From: Vibrio quintilis
GTDB taxonomy: Bacteria > Pseudomonadota > Gammaproteobacteria > Enterobacterales > Vibrionaceae
Length of the DNA: 64,000 bases
Assembly (NCBI RefSeq): GCF_024529975.1
Contig: NZ_AP024898.1
Location: 1,623,210 to 1,687,209, forward strand
Reading direction: 5' to 3'
Shown: positions 46,748-57,241 of the stretch, in pieces
Position numbering within the stretch: the stretch's first letter is position 1
Layout of the letters: each line of letters starts with the position of its first letter
The notes under the pieces: generated by a model
Database searches by the model: none
What the model saw: only the letters and a program-made list of their open reading frames with translations
Told to the model about the DNA's origin: nothing
Translations under genes and position numbers: made by a program

Positions 46748-47563
46748 ATGAGTTCCTTAGATCATTCTGAGTCAAAAATCAGAGAATGTTTAGACAAGAA
46801 TCAGTTTGAATTGTGCGCCATCTCATTACAGAATTTGCAGGCAGTGACCCGACAGTGCACTCCGCACAAACAGATGAAATCAATTTGGCAAAATAATTTG
46901 AAAGCACCAGTCAACACCGGACTGAGTTACTACGGAACCTATAAAGACATTAAATCCATAGAAAAATCACTGGGAACGCTATATAAGCAAAGTGGTGTGA
47001 CCACAGCACAGATGAAATCAAAAATCGTTGGTTCAGGTCATCAGGCTATGGTGGTGATACAAGGAGCCGGGGTCAAGAATATAGGCAAAGTCCTTCAAAG
47101 ATACTCTTATGCTATGGGTAATGAACTAAAAAGCCTCAATATTGCTCTCGGATCGCAATTTGGCGTTAATCATATAGAAGGATTCAAGTTAAGCATCTAT
47201 TTTGCGATACCTTTCACCATGATTGATACCCTGTTCCAGGATGAACCGACATGGAGCTATTTTTTGGGGAATCTGGCTTCCAGTTTTTTAAAGGCGATGA
47301 CTGCTGCAACTATTGGTACGATTGCTGTCGGGGCTGTAACAACATTAATGCTCGGGGAGTTTGTTGTCTTCATAGCTTGCTCTATTGGGATATCAATCGT
47401 ATTAGATAAAATTGACAAAAAGTTTGATCTTACTGATAAATTAGTAAAAAAACTCCGGGAGATAGCTCAAAATTCAGTTGACAGAGACATTGCACGTTTT
47501 AACAATTCTGTCAACACAGGAATTGGAATATCTCAAATAAAAGGAAAAGGCCTATTATGGTAA
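46748..47563 (+). CDS. Putative pore-forming type VI effector
   Basis: 271 residues, no signal peptide. Residues 1-140 are soluble. Residues about 146-218 are a run of hydrophobic, Gly/Ala-rich segments (SIYFAIPFTMIDTLF; FLKAMTAATIGTIAVGAVTTL; FVVFIACSIGISIVL), followed by an amphipathic segment LDKIDKKFDLTDKLVKKL (219-236). A soluble domain plus a buried helical hairpin is the design of colicin-like and other membrane-depolarising toxins; the LDxIDxxFxLTxxLV segment recalls C-termini of YafU-like and PAAR/Hcp-linked toxins, from memory. Position after hcp and the overlap with a membrane immunity-like gene support an effector role. Function is inferred, not shown. Confidence 0.55.
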   Translation: MSSLDHSESKIRECLDKNQFELCAISLQNLQAVTRQCTPHKQMKSIWQNNLKAPVNTGLSYYGTYKDIKSIEKSLGTLYKQSGVTTAQMKSKIVGSGHQAMVVIQGAGVKNIGKVLQRYSYAMGNELKSLNIALGSQFGVNHIEGFKLSIYFAIPFTMIDTLFQDEPTWSYFLGNLASSFLKAMTAATIGTIAVGAVTTLMLGEFVVFIACSIGISIVLDKIDKKFDLTDKLVKKLREIAQNSVDRDIARFNNSVNTGIGISQIKGKGLLW

Positions 47564-48057
47564 TCGATCATAAGAGTCATGCGACCATTAACAAAAATAC
47601 AAAACCAAAAATGTCTTTAGCTCGCATGATATTTTGCTTTCTTTTATTTTTTCCTTTTTCAATTTATATGTTTATATCCTCCTCAGAACATATTTATAGT
47701 TTAATATATGCAATTAATCATACTAGCTCTGCGTTATTCTTCAGTTCAAGTGAAATAACTTTATTAGGTTGCGGTATAATTTTATTTGTATTTTCTATTC
47801 GTGTTTTAATCTTAAGAAAAAATCCATTTCAATTAGATAAATTTTTTATCATCACTAGTATAATCTCTTTTTTTATTATGTTTATTTCTCCATCAATCAT
47901 GGAGTCTATTGTTGAATCTTTTGTCAAAGAACATCAATATGGCTATTGTGCTGGTGCTTCTTATAAAGGACTAGACTGCTACACCATAGATGAAAATACC
48001 TGCCTGATTGAAACCGTAAGAAGAGAGAAAATGCTTAAGGACTTTTGGGGAGAATAA
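47557..48057 (+). CDS. Putative membrane immunity protein for the upstream effector
   Basis: 166 residues. The ATG overlaps the effector's stop (ATGGTAA), so translation is coupled. Three or four hydrophobic segments (FCFLLFFPFSIYMFI; SSEITLLGCGIILFVFSIRVLIL; FIITSIISFFIMFIS), then a soluble tail with CAGASYKGLDCYT. The DNA is markedly AT-rich compared with its neighbours, a sign of transfer. Multi-span membrane proteins of this size protect against pore-forming colicins and type VI pore effectors. I do not recognise the family. Confidence 0.55.
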   Translation: MVIDHKSHATINKNTKPKMSLARMIFCFLLFFPFSIYMFISSSEHIYSLIYAINHTSSALFFSSSEITLLGCGIILFVFSIRVLILRKNPFQLDKFFIITSIISFFIMFISPSIMESIVESFVKEHQYGYCAGASYKGLDCYTIDENTCLIETVRREKMLKDFWGE

Positions 48058-48090
48058 AAAATCCCCATATATCAGGTGTATACACGGGGA
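48055..48090 (-). terminator. Probable glgB terminator
   Basis: On the reverse strand CCCCGTGTATA...TATATGGGG is followed by ATTTTTT, about 40 bases after the glgB stop. Confidence 0.6.
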
Positions 48091-48106
48091 CTGTTCAGGC
48101 TTGTCA

Positions 48107-48121
48107 ATTCACACTGTAAAT
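48107..48121. other. parS2-like site with one mismatch
   Basis: ATTCACACTGTAAAT differs from NTTTACANTGTAAAN at one base (C for T). It lies between the two convergent genes, directly before the glgB stop. Confidence 0.4.
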
Positions 48122-48128
48122 CGAAGTG

Positions 48129-50318
48129 CTATATGGCAATTAATTTATAGAAAACAGTCGATAGTGGCGGAATACACAGGGTTAATGAATCCGGCAAACT
48201 TTCACTTTCAACCTTTTCAGTTTTAATCATTTTTTCTACCGGGAACCCGCTCCCGCCATAGCGTTCATCATCCGTATTGAGCAATAACTGATACGGACCG
48301 GCAAACGGTACACCAAGGCGGAAATCATCCCGGCTGACCGGGGTAAAGTTACTGATCACCAGAATCCGCTCTCCGGACAGACTGATTCTTTCATGGGCCA
48401 GAATACTGATATCCGACGCGTCAGACAGCCGCCATTCAAAACCTTCCGGCTTGCTGTCGAGTTCATACAGCGCTTTCTCACTGGTATACAGCCGGTTTAA
48501 ATCCCGCGTCAGCGTCTGCAACCCTTCATGACGCCCGTAATCCAGCAAAAACCACTGTAACTGGCTGTCGTGGCACCATTCTCCGCCCTGACCAAATTCG
48601 GTGCCCATAAAATTCAGTTTTTTACCGGGCTGCCCGTACATATAACCAAGATATGCTCTCAGATTAGCGGTCTGCTGCCATTCATCGCCGGGCATTTTAT
48701 TCAGCAGAGATCCTTTACCGTAAACGACTTCATCATGAGACAACGATAAAATATAGTTTTCACTGTGGGCGTAAATCAGCGGGAAAGTAATGGTATTGTG
48801 ATGATATTTTCTATGGACGGGTTCATTTTTCATATATTCCAGACTGTCATGCATCCAGCCCATGTTCCATTTGAATCCGAACCCCAACCCACCGAGAAAT
48901 GTCGGACTTGAAACGCCGGGGAACGCCGTTGACTCTTCCGCAATGGTCATCGCATTGGGGAAATGTTTATAAACTTCTTCATTCATCCACTTCAGCATCG
49001 CAATCGCATCATAGTTTTCTCTGCCGCCATCGACATTCGGTATCCACTGGTCGTGACTACGTGAATAATCGAGATATAACAGAGAAGCCACCGCGTCGAC
49101 CCGGATGCCATCAATGTGGAACATCTCAAACCAGTACAAAGCGTTGGAGACCAGAAAACGCCGGACGTGCTCGCGCCCCATATCATAGATATAGGAATTC
49201 CAGTCCTGATGCCATCCTCTGCGCGGATCGGGATCATGAAACAGCGGTGTGCCATCAAAGTTATTCAGGCCATGACCATCCGCCGGGAAATGTGCCGGCA
49301 CCCAGTCCAGCACCACACCAATATTGGCCTGATGACATTGATCCACAAAGTATTTAAAGTCATCCGGCGAGCCATAACGGCTGGTCGGCGCAAATAACCC
49401 GACAGGCTGATAGCCCCACGAACCATAGAAAGGATGCTCCGCGACCGGCATTAATTCAACGTGGGTATAACCCATGTTAACAAGATAAGGCACCAGCTGA
49501 TCCGCCAGTTCCCGGTAATTCAGGAAACGATCATCCGGCCCCAGCCGCCATGAACCCGCATGGAGTTCGTAGAAAGACAGCGGTTGTCCGGGCTTTTCAG
49601 TGACTGGCCGGTCAGTCCACGTTTGATCGCCCCATTCGTAACCAGAATGGTTATAGATGACAGAGGCAAGTGAAGGAAACTGTTCTGCATGAAAACCCCA
49701 GGGATCCGCCTTGTGAGGCAGCCCTTCCCCGTCCGGCCCTTTAATTTCAAATTTATATTGTTCACCTTCAGACAGACCCGGAATGAAAAGACCCCACATG
49801 CCATAATCCAGCCGCTGCATCGGGTGACGTCGCCCATCCCAGTAGTTAAAAGAGCCAATCAGGCTGCATGCCGAAGCATGCGGCGCATAGACCAAAAAGC
49901 GGACGCCCTCAATTTGCTGCCCGTCACGCTCCAGCGTCATCAACTGAGATCCCATGTGATGATACATGTTGATCGGCGTATGAAGATCTTCATATTCTGC
50001 GTAAATTGCATGGTATTGATACGGATCATCCACAATTTGATCGCCGGATTCCCAACGAATATGCAGACGATAATGGGTAAACTTCAGGTCCAGATCTTCC
50101 TGTAATATAAAGCCACCATCATCTTCCGGCGTCAGTTCAAACTGCGAGTGATCATCGAGTAAAAGCGTGACCTGCACTGCATCCGGCATCCATACCCGGA
50201 GTACTCCCTGTACAGGAGAAATATACGGCCCGAGAAAAGAGAAAGGATCAGCAAAAGAAGCATGCTCAAGCTTATGATAAATCTGTTGTTTTTTTAATAA
50301 CTTATGACTTGTTTTCAA
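48129..50318 (-). CDS. glgB: 1,4-alpha-glucan branching enzyme GlgB
   Basis: 729 residues from TTG 50318, which has AGGAG 8 bases upstream and gives the normal GlgB length; the ATG at 50357 has no such site. Two N-terminal E-set domains (to about 220) precede the GH13 barrel with [28 protein letters not shown] and LSHDEV, and a C-terminal beta domain. It makes the alpha-1,6 branches of glycogen. It is on the same strand as glgP but separated from it by a terminator and a repeat. Confidence 0.93.
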   Translation of the reverse strand: MKTSHKLLKKQQIYHKLEHASFADPFSFLGPYISPVQGVLRVWMPDAVQVTLLLDDHSQFELTPEDDGGFILQEDLDLKFTHYRLHIRWESGDQIVDDPYQYHAIYAEYEDLHTPINMYHHMGSQLMTLERDGQQIEGVRFLVYAPHASACSLIGSFNYWDGRRHPMQRLDYGMWGLFIPGLSEGEQYKFEIKGPDGEGLPHKADPWGFHAEQFPSLASVIYNHSGYEWGDQTWTDRPVTEKPGQPLSFYELHAGSWRLGPDDRFLNYRELADQLVPYLVNMGYTHVELMPVAEHPFYGSWGYQPVGLFAPTSRYGSPDDFKYFVDQCHQANIGVVLDWVPAHFPADGHGLNNFDGTPLFHDPDPRRGWHQDWNSYIYDMGREHVRRFLVSNALYWFEMFHIDGIRVDAVASLLYLDYSRSHDQWIPNVDGGRENYDAIAMLKWMNEEVYKHFPNAMTIAEESTAFPGVSSPTFLGGLGFGFKWNMGWMHDSLEYMKNEPVHRKYHHNTITFPLIYAHSENYILSLSHDEVVYGKGSLLNKMPGDEWQQTANLRAYLGYMYGQPGKKLNFMGTEFGQGGEWCHDSQLQWFLLDYGRHEGLQTLTRDLNRLYTSEKALYELDSKPEGFEWRLSDASDISILAHERISLSGERILVISNFTPVSRDDFRLGVPFAGPYQLLLNTDDERYGGSGFPVEKMIKTEKVESESLPDSLTLCIPPLSTVFYKLIAI

Positions 50319-50429
50319 TATCCGTACTCCTGCCCTCAAGGTTGATTCACAATGCATCGGTGCGATATGTATCTATAAACCTATGCGTTTCCCTGTCTAT
50401 CTATATTCCCGGAGACCCGGGCATGCCAC

Positions 50430-50477
50430 TTATGTACAGAGCCATTGATGTACAAAACAACTGATGTACAGAACAAC
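50430..50477. repeat. Three tandem 16-bp units upstream of glgB
   Basis: TTATGTACAGAGCCAT, TGATGTACAAAACAAC and TGATGTACAGAACAAC lie head to tail, sharing ATGTACA at exact 16-bp steps, 112-160 bases before the glgB start. Confidence 0.8.
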
Positions 50478-50485
50478 TGAGGATG

Positions 50486-50508
50486 AAAATGCCCGCAACA
50501 GCGGGCAT
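50486..50508 (-). terminator. glgP terminator
   Basis: ATGCCCGC-TGTT-GCGGGCAT followed by TTTTC on the reverse strand, about 115 bases after the glgP stop. Confidence 0.7.
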
Positions 50509-50514
50509 ACGCAT

Positions 50515-50554
50515 CTAACCCAAACAACCAGAAGATGCAGGTTGTTTGGGTATA
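50515..50554. repeat. Short palindromic repeat between glgP and glgB
   Basis: TAACCCAAACAACCAGAAG then ATGCAGGTTGTTTGGGTATA. 40 bp, one of the shortest intact forms, with mutations only in the left arm. Confidence 0.85.
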
Positions 50555-50624
50555 TTCAAGTCTATAAGACAACATTCTCACATAGAGTGATTTGACTTAA
50601 ATTTCTGAATTTCAATGTTAATTT

Positions 50625-53078
50625 TTAACGTTTTACCTGCTTTAGTTTCCAGATATTATCAACATAATCCCGGATACTGCGGTCGGAGCTGAATTTACCT
50701 ACCAGCGCTGTATTTATAATCGCTTTTTTCGCCCAGCCGGTCTGATCCCGGTATTGCTGATCGACTCTGGCCTGCGCTTCGACATAAGAGGCGAAGTCCG
50801 CCAGTACAAGATACGGATCCCCGCCATCGAGCAAACTTTCATAAATGGTTCTGAGCTTCCCGGGATGACCCGGCGTGAATGTATCACCTAACAGCAGATC
50901 CAGAGATGCTTTGAGCAAAGGATCCGCATTGTAGTAGTCATATGGGTTATAGCCACTGGCTTTTAATTTCTCGACCTCGTCCACTTCTAAGCCGAAAATA
51001 TAGATATTCTCATCCCCGACTTCTTCACGGATTTCAACGTTCGCGCCATCCATTGTTCCGATGGTTAATGCACCATTCAGCGCCATCTTCATATTACCGG
51101 TACCGGAGGCTTCCTTCCCGGCCGTTGAGATTTGTTCGGACACATCGGTTGCGGGAATAATGATTTCAGCCATACTGACCCGGTAATCCGGAACGAAGAC
51201 AATTTTAAGTTTTTCATTCACCTTCGGATCATGATTGATTTTTTCTGCAATCATATTAATCGCATAAATAATTTCTTTTGCCAGGTAATAACCGGGGGCC
51301 GCTTTCGCTGCGAAAATAAAGACTCTGGGTTCCATCTCAAACTGCGGGTTTTCCATCAACCGGTAATACAGAGATAAAATATGCAATAAATTCAGATGCT
51401 GACGCTTGTATTCGTGTAACCGCTTGATCTGAACATCAAAAATGGCATCGGTATTCAGATCAATATCCAGATGCGCTTTGACCCACTCTGCCAGACGGAC
51501 TTTATTCTCTTTTTTCACCGCCATAAATTCATGCTGAAAGTCGCGGTCATCCGCCAGTTCTTTCAGTGCTGCCAGCTCATCCAGCGCAACCGGCCACGAA
51601 TCACCAATTTTTGAGGTAATCAGATCGGATAAACCGGGATTACAATACTGTAGCCAGCGCCTTGGCGTAATTCCGTTGGTCACATTCAACAGCCGGTTTG
51701 GATAGAGCTCATTAAATTCAGGGAAAAGATCTCTTTTGACTAATTCGGAGTGCATTGCGGCCACACCGTTCACTGCATAAGAACCGACTACACAAAGATT
51801 GGCCATCCGGACCATCCGGTGGAACCCTTCCTGAATAATCGACAGCTTTTGCTGCTTGTTCACATCCCCCGGCCACTGCGCCCGGACTTCCTGTAAGAAA
51901 CGATGATTGATATCGTAGATGATTTCCATATGACGGGGTAGCAGCCGGAGAATCAAGGCTTCATCCCATGTTTCAAGCGCCTCAGGTAATAACGTGTGAT
52001 TGGTATAAGCAAATGTCTGACTGCTGATATTCCAGGCTTCATTCCAGTTTATGCCTTTCTCATCAAGCAGAATCCGCATCAATTCGGGAATCGCAATAGC
52101 CGGATGGGTATCATTCAGCTGGATAGTTTCATATTTGGGTAAATCTTCTATAGCATGGCCGGCCAGTTCATGTCGCCGGAGAATATCTCTGATCGACGCA
52201 GCACTATGAAAATACTGCTGCATCAGACGCAGGGTTTTGCCTTTTTCATGGTTGTCATTCGGATAGAGAACCTTGGTAATGTTCCCGGCATCAATCAGCG
52301 CGTGCTGTGCTTCAAAGTAGTTTCCGTTGTTAAAGCTTTCAAGTGAAAATGGTGCGATCGCCTGACATTCCCACAAGCGGAGCGGATAAACGGTATCACT
52401 CTTATATCCGACGACCGGAATATCCCATGGCATGCCTTTTACACTCATACCGGGAATCCAGCGCCGCACTTCCCTGCCATTCACCTCTTCAGTCTGAACA
52501 TGCCCGTAGAAGCCAATTTCCTGCGCCAGTTCTGGTCTTGCAACTTCCCAGGGATAACCTTCGACACCGCACCAGGCATCCGGCGCTTCCTGCTGGTGGC
52601 CCTCTTTAAAAGACTGCTTAAACAAGCCGTACTCATAATGTAAGCCATAACCCACGGCAGGGAATTCCTGCGCAGCCAGTGAATCCATAAAACAGGCTGC
52701 AAGGCGGCCAAGACCACCGTTGCCAAGTGATGGATCCCGCTCCTCTTCCAGTAGCTCAGATAAATCCTGTCCGAGCTCACTCATAGCATCACGAATCATC
52801 TCAAAAATGCCCATATTCAACAGGTTATTTCCTGTCAGGCGTCCGATCAAAAATTCAAGCGACAGGTAATTCACACTCTTTGCCTGAACAATGTTCTCAT
52901 CCTGCTCTGTTTCCAGCAGGTCGAGTGTGGTCAGTTCTGACAACGCACGGGACATCGCAAGATACCAGGAACGCTTCGTTGCATGCTCTTGCGTGGTTGC
53001 ATAGGTGGACGTCAGATGGCGCTTTACATTATCCAGAAATAACTGTTTATCAAATGATTTTTGCAATACAGGTTTCAT
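50625..53078 (-). CDS. glgP: Glycogen/maltodextrin phosphorylase GlgP
   Basis: 817 residues, full length. Shows YLSLEFLIGR, the substrate loop region NDTHPAIAIPELMRIL, RIHEYKRQ-type sequence (KRLHEYKRQHLN) and the PLP-lysine segment EASGTGNMKMALNGALT, all needed for activity. It releases glucose-1-phosphate from glycogen or maltodextrin chains, with GlgX clearing branch stubs. A CRP-like site lies 120 bases upstream. Confidence 0.95.
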   Translation of the reverse strand: MKPVLQKSFDKQLFLDNVKRHLTSTYATTQEHATKRSWYLAMSRALSELTTLDLLETEQDENIVQAKSVNYLSLEFLIGRLTGNNLLNMGIFEMIRDAMSELGQDLSELLEEERDPSLGNGGLGRLAACFMDSLAAQEFPAVGYGLHYEYGLFKQSFKEGHQQEAPDAWCGVEGYPWEVARPELAQEIGFYGHVQTEEVNGREVRRWIPGMSVKGMPWDIPVVGYKSDTVYPLRLWECQAIAPFSLESFNNGNYFEAQHALIDAGNITKVLYPNDNHEKGKTLRLMQQYFHSAASIRDILRRHELAGHAIEDLPKYETIQLNDTHPAIAIPELMRILLDEKGINWNEAWNISSQTFAYTNHTLLPEALETWDEALILRLLPRHMEIIYDINHRFLQEVRAQWPGDVNKQQKLSIIQEGFHRMVRMANLCVVGSYAVNGVAAMHSELVKRDLFPEFNELYPNRLLNVTNGITPRRWLQYCNPGLSDLITSKIGDSWPVALDELAALKELADDRDFQHEFMAVKKENKVRLAEWVKAHLDIDLNTDAIFDVQIKRLHEYKRQHLNLLHILSLYYRLMENPQFEMEPRVFIFAAKAAPGYYLAKEIIYAINMIAEKINHDPKVNEKLKIVFVPDYRVSMAEIIIPATDVSEQISTAGKEASGTGNMKMALNGALTIGTMDGANVEIREEVGDENIYIFGLEVDEVEKLKASGYNPYDYYNADPLLKASLDLLLGDTFTPGHPGKLRTIYESLLDGGDPYLVLADFASYVEAQARVDQQYRDQTGWAKKAIINTALVGKFSSDRSIRDYVDNIWKLKQVKR

Positions 53079-53284
53079 CGTAAAACCTCGCTGATAGATG
53101 ATGAGCGGTTTGTTTATCCAGAATATCTTCCCAAGTAATAACCTTAGTCAGTAATTCGGATTCCTAGCGGGTTTCTCGTTTATCAGGCCAGCAAAAAAGT
53201 GACGGAGATCACAAAATTATTCTTCTGGCTTCAATCATCTTCCCCCTGAACAGATTCAGGGAACCGGGTTTATCCGGAATCTGT

Positions 53285-53326
53285 TTATCCCAAAAACGAC
53301 CAGAAGATACGGATTATCCGGGTAAA
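53285..53326. repeat. Decayed palindromic repeat adjacent to an intact copy
   Basis: TTATCCCAAAAACGACCAG...GGATTATCCGGGTAAA, abutting the intact copy at 53327. Confidence 0.55.
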
Positions 53327-53366
53327 TATACCCAAGCAACCTGAAGATGCAGGTTGTTTGGGTATA
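53327..53366. repeat. Minimal 40-bp TATACCC/GGGTATA repeat
   Basis: TATACCCAAGCAACCTGAAG followed directly by ATGCAGGTTGTTTGGGTATA. This looks like the shortest complete form of the element. Confidence 0.92.
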
Positions 53367-53373
53367 AAACGAC

Positions 53374-53410
53374 AAAAAAAGCCCCTGAAGCAACACTTCA
53401 GGGGCTTTTT
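53374..53410. terminator. Bidirectional terminator after cyoE
   Basis: GCCCCTGAAG and CTTCAGGGGC form a perfect stem around the loop CAACA, flanked by A7 and T5. Confidence 0.92.
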
Positions 53411-53431
53411 ATTCAGAACAATGAGAAGTGG

Positions 53432-54298
53432 TCAGAGACTCAACGGTATCAGCTCAACACCTAAGACGGTACTTAAACTCATCACAACGACCAGTGACAT
53501 TTTAAATACCTGTCGTGACCAGACCTCATAGTTATTACTGTCCATCTTGCGGAATGTAACCCGGGTCCACATAAAACAGACAACAGCAGCAACAACCAGA
53601 TACTCATAACCGGTATTCCCGGCCAGATAGAGTCCCAGAGCAACGGCATTAAATGCAGCCACGTAAGCCATCATATGCTGACGCGCTTTTTTAATCCCGG
53701 AAACAACGGGGAGGACCGGGATACCAGCCTGACGGTAGTCCTGCATGCGGAACATGGCAATCGCATAAGAGTGCGGCATTTGCCACAGACAAAACAACGC
53801 AAAAAGCAGCAATGCTTCAGGACTGATATAGTTGGTCACAGCCAGGTAGCCAGCCAGAGGCGGAACCGCCCCGGAAATACTACCGACTAAGGTGCCGTAT
53901 ACAGAAGTCCGCTTGTACCACATGGTGTAAAAGAACACATAAAAGATGTATCCGAGTAGTACAATCACTGTCGTCAGCGGATTCGTCTGCAGGTACAACA
54001 ATGCCGTGCCGGATATCAGCAAAATGATCGCAAAGATGAAGGCATGATCAACATTAATATCACCACGTACCAGCAAACGCTCCCGCGTCCGGGACATCTT
54101 CCGGTCGATATCGCGGTCAATAATGTTGTTCACCACACATCCCGAAGCAATCACTAAGGCGACACCCGCCATTGCATACAGCAGAAGCAGTGGTGTTGCT
54201 GCTTCTGTTTTTGCAGCGAGGAAAAACCCCGCTGCAGTTGATATCAGATTACCGATAATGATTCCGGGTTTCGTAATTGACAGATAACCTTTAATCAT
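53432..54298 (-). CDS. cyoE: Protoheme IX farnesyltransferase (heme O synthase) CyoE
   Basis: 288 residues from ATG 54298 (AGG 9 bases upstream; a TTG at 54307 would add three residues). UbiA-type membrane prenyltransferase with NNIIDRDIDRKMSRTRERL (first Asp-rich motif) and YKRTSVYGTLVGSISGAVPP; the second loop reads QMPHSYAIAMFRMQDYRQAG. It makes heme O for the CyoB subunit. Last gene of the cyoABCDE operon. Confidence 0.94.
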   Translation of the reverse strand: MIKGYLSITKPGIIIGNLISTAAGFFLAAKTEAATPLLLLYAMAGVALVIASGCVVNNIIDRDIDRKMSRTRERLLVRGDINVDHAFIFAIILLISGTALLYLQTNPLTTVIVLLGYIFYVFFYTMWYKRTSVYGTLVGSISGAVPPLAGYLAVTNYISPEALLLFALFCLWQMPHSYAIAMFRMQDYRQAGIPVLPVVSGIKKARQHMMAYVAAFNAVALGLYLAGNTGYEYLVVAAVVCFMWTRVTFRKMDSNNYEVWSRQVFKMSLVVVMSLSTVLGVELIPLSL

Positions 54299-54311
54299 AT
54301 CAACCAACCTG

Positions 54312-54626
54312 CTACATCATCATATTGATGTTGAGGTTCCACATAATCCACAGCGATCCCCCAATCACGATTAATACGACAATTGCAGCAAATATCAGTG
54401 AGATAAAGTTCCAGCGCCCTTCGTCTGTTTTCAGCTCCATGTGCAGAAAATAAACAAAATGAACGATAACCTGAACAATGGCACACCCGAACAGAATCGC
54501 GTAGGTTGTATGTGCAGACAGGCTTTGCGTGCCTGCATAGTAAAACGGAATCGCGGTTAAGATCAGAGAGGCAATAAAGCCGATAATATAACCTTTTGTT
54601 CCGCTCTCAGCATGTTGATTACTCAT
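54312..54626 (-). CDS. cyoD: Cytochrome o ubiquinol oxidase subunit IV CyoD
   Basis: 104 residues from ATG 54626, overlapping the cyoC stop by four bases. Three membrane helices ([62 protein letters not shown]). A small subunit thought to help assemble or stabilise copper/heme in subunit I. Confidence 0.93.
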   Translation of the reverse strand: MSNQHAESGTKGYIIGFIASLILTAIPFYYAGTQSLSAHTTYAILFGCAIVQVIVHFVYFLHMELKTDEGRWNFISLIFAAIVVLIVIGGSLWIMWNLNINMMM

Positions 54627-55225
54627 GACATCACCCCGACTAAATAGACAAATGTGAAGACACAAATCCAGACAATATCAAGGAAGTGCCAGAACAAACT
54701 CAGGCAGCCAAAGCGTGTTTCCATCACTTCAGTCAATCCTTTCTTATTCAGTTGCCACAGACAAACCGCCAGCCAGATTAAACCGGAAGTCACGTGGATG
54801 CCGTGTGTCCCAACCAGCGTAAAGAATGCAGAGAGGAAAGCACTTCTGTCCGGACCATATCCCATCGAAATCAGGTGATGGAACTCATAGATCTCCATGG
54901 CGATAAAACCAAGACCAAACAGGAATGTAATCACCAGCCACAGGTTCATACTGCCCAGTTGTTTCCGTTTCATCGCGATCATGCCGAAACCGAAAGTAAT
55001 ACTACTGAGCAGCAGTAACATGGTTTCAACAAAAACAAAGGGTAATTCAAAAATATCTTTACCGGCCGGACCGCCGGCAGTCCCCGATGACAGCACGGCA
55101 TATGTTGCAAATAAACTTGCAAACAAAATACAGTCACTCATCAGGTAGATCCAGAATCCGAACAGTTTGTTGCCACTGGCGTGGTGGTGATCATGCCCGT
55201 GATCGACCGCAGAATTAGCTTGCAT
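54623..55225 (-). CDS. cyoC: Cytochrome o ubiquinol oxidase subunit III CyoC
   Basis: 200 residues, five membrane helices, with [17 protein letters not shown] and the conserved [13 protein letters not shown]. Non-catalytic subunit of the proton-pumping oxidase. Overlaps cyoB by 11 bases and cyoD by 4. The N-terminal tail is His-rich ([11 protein letters not shown]). Confidence 0.94.
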   Translation of the reverse strand: MQANSAVDHGHDHHHASGNKLFGFWIYLMSDCILFASLFATYAVLSSGTAGGPAGKDIFELPFVFVETMLLLLSSITFGFGMIAMKRKQLGSMNLWLVITFLFGLGFIAMEIYEFHHLISMGYGPDRSAFLSAFFTLVGTHGIHVTSGLIWLAVCLWQLNKKGLTEVMETRFGCLSLFWHFLDIVWICVFTFVYLVGVMS

Positions 55226-57239
55226 AGTTCACCTCCGCGTCATCATTCTTATCTGATGATTCAGCCGCTTTTTTTACCTGAGCCCGGTGGGCATCCTCAA
55301 TTGCTTTAATCTCATCAACCTGAACGTAATAGTCCACGTCATCATTGAAGCTGTGCCAGATACTGGTTGCAATGATGCCGACAAAACCAATCGCAGCCAG
55401 CCACCAGATATACCAAATCATGGCAAAGCCAAAGATCAGTGAGAATGCTGAAACATACATACCCGTTGGGGTATTTTTCGGCATGTGAATTGGTTCATAC
55501 TCAATTTCACCTTCCGGCATATGTTCTCCGCGCTGTTTCTGATACCAGAACGCATCGATTTCATTCCCTTTAGGTAATATGGCAAAGTTATAGAACGGTG
55601 GTGGTGAAGAAGTCGCCCATTCCAGTGTCCGTGCATCCCACGGGTCACCGGTTAAGTCCCGGTTCTCATTGCGGTCACGGATACTGACGTAAATCTGGAT
55701 AAACTGACAGACAACACCCAGCGCGACAATCGCTGTACCGGCAGCTGCAACCGCCAGATAAGGGAAGTAGTCCGGGTTGATGTCCTGACTAATCCGGCGG
55801 GTCATCCCCATGAATCCCAGTGCATACAGTGGCAGGAAGGCCAGAATAAAGCCGGTTAACCAGCACCAGAACGCTTTTTTGCCCCAGGATTCATTCATCA
55901 TAAATCCGGTTGCTTTCGGGAACCAGTAAGTAATCGCAGCAAAGCAGCCAAACACCACACCACCGATAATCACATTGTGGAAGTGAGCGACCAGGAACAC
56001 ACTGTTATGGAATACGAAGTCAGCACCAGGTACAGACATCAGGACGCCTGTCATCCCACCAATGGAGAACGAGATCAGGAACCCAATCGTCCACATCATC
56101 GGTGTCGTAAACCGAATCCGTCCTTTGTACATTGTGAACAGCCAGTTGAAGATCTTCACCCCGGTCGGTATCGAAATGACCATGGTTGCAATCCCGAAGA
56201 AGGCATTCACATTTGCTCCGGCTCCCATGGTAAAGAAGTGATGCAGCCAGACGACAAATGCCAGAATGGTAATCACCACAGATGCCCAGACCAGAGAGGT
56301 GTAACCGAACAGCTTCTTACGTGAGAAAGTTGCCGTAACTTCAGAGAAAACACCAAATACCGGCAGCACCAGAATGTACACTTCAGGGTGTCCCCATGCC
56401 CAAATCAGGTTGACATACATCATCATGTTGCCGCCCATGTCATTGGTGAAGAAGTGGAACCCTAAATAGCGATCCAGTGTCAGCAGTGCAATTGTAACCG
56501 TTAAGATCGGGAACGAGATGATGATCAGAATGTTAGAACAGAGCGATGCCCAGGTGAATACCGGCATTTTCATCATCGGCATGTCAGGTGCACGCATCCG
56601 TAAAATGGTCACAAAGAAGTTCACACCACTTAATGTCGTTCCCACACCAGATATCTGTAGCGCCCATATCCAGTAATCCACCCCGACCCCGGGACTGGCA
56701 TCAATGCCGGAAAGCGGCGGGTACGCAAGCCATCCGGTCCGGCCGAATTCACCGACACCCAGCGACAGGTTGGTCAGGATCACCCCAACGATAAATAACC
56801 AGAAACTCAGGTTATTCAGATAAGGGAATGCAACATCGCGCGCGCCGATTTGAAGCGGAATGATGATATTCATCAAACCGATCACCAGCGGCATCGCCAC
56901 GAAGAAAATCATGATCACACCATGCGCCGTGAATATCTGGTCATAGTGATGAGGTGGTAAATATCCGGCTTCTCCGGCAGCAGACAGAGCCTGCTGACTC
57001 CGCATCATCACCGCATCGGCAAAACCACGCAGAAGCATGATCATGGCGACAGCGATATACATAAAGCCCAGTTTTTTATGATCTACCGACGTAAACCATT
57101 CATTCCATAAGTATTGCCATTTCCCCAGGCGGGTCACCCATGCGACAACAGCCAAACCAACGAGTGCGATCACGGACAGAGTGATCATAATGATCGGCTC
57201 ATGATATGGAATAGATTCCAGTGTTAATCTTCCAAACAT
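55215..57239 (-). CDS. cyoB: Cytochrome o ubiquinol oxidase subunit I CyoB
   Basis: 674 residues, about 15 helices. Heme and copper ligands are present: [10 protein letters not shown] (low-spin heme His), [12 protein letters not shown] (His-Tyr crosslink, CuB), WLHHFFTMG (two CuB His) and [11 protein letters not shown] (heme O and low-spin heme His). It reduces oxygen to water using ubiquinol and pumps protons at the inner membrane. Confidence 0.96.
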   Translation of the reverse strand: MFGRLTLESIPYHEPIIMITLSVIALVGLAVVAWVTRLGKWQYLWNEWFTSVDHKKLGFMYIAVAMIMLLRGFADAVMMRSQQALSAAGEAGYLPPHHYDQIFTAHGVIMIFFVAMPLVIGLMNIIIPLQIGARDVAFPYLNNLSFWLFIVGVILTNLSLGVGEFGRTGWLAYPPLSGIDASPGVGVDYWIWALQISGVGTTLSGVNFFVTILRMRAPDMPMMKMPVFTWASLCSNILIIISFPILTVTIALLTLDRYLGFHFFTNDMGGNMMMYVNLIWAWGHPEVYILVLPVFGVFSEVTATFSRKKLFGYTSLVWASVVITILAFVVWLHHFFTMGAGANVNAFFGIATMVISIPTGVKIFNWLFTMYKGRIRFTTPMMWTIGFLISFSIGGMTGVLMSVPGADFVFHNSVFLVAHFHNVIIGGVVFGCFAAITYWFPKATGFMMNESWGKKAFWCWLTGFILAFLPLYALGFMGMTRRISQDINPDYFPYLAVAAAGTAIVALGVVCQFIQIYVSIRDRNENRDLTGDPWDARTLEWATSSPPPFYNFAILPKGNEIDAFWYQKQRGEHMPEGEIEYEPIHMPKNTPTGMYVSAFSLIFGFAMIWYIWWLAAIGFVGIIATSIWHSFNDDVDYYVQVDEIKAIEDAHRAQVKKAAESSDKNDDAEVNYAS

Positions 57240-57241
57240 AA

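Larger units (their letters stand above)
53079..53431. promoter_or_regulatory. glgP promoter region with CRP-like site
   Basis: AGTGA-CGGAGA-TCACA (53198-53213) matches the CRP consensus TGTGA-N6-TCACA at nine of ten positions. On the glgP strand, GGGGAAGATG (about 53225-53234) is a weak MalT-box look-alike. The rest holds two palindromic repeats side by side and the cyoE terminator. Confidence 0.55.

Noticed and set aside
57030..57050. RctB iteron-like ATGATCATGG inside cyoB (others in cyoA)
   Set aside because: Isolated matches in coding sequence; ATGATCA words in Met-Ile and His-Asp codons are expected by chance.
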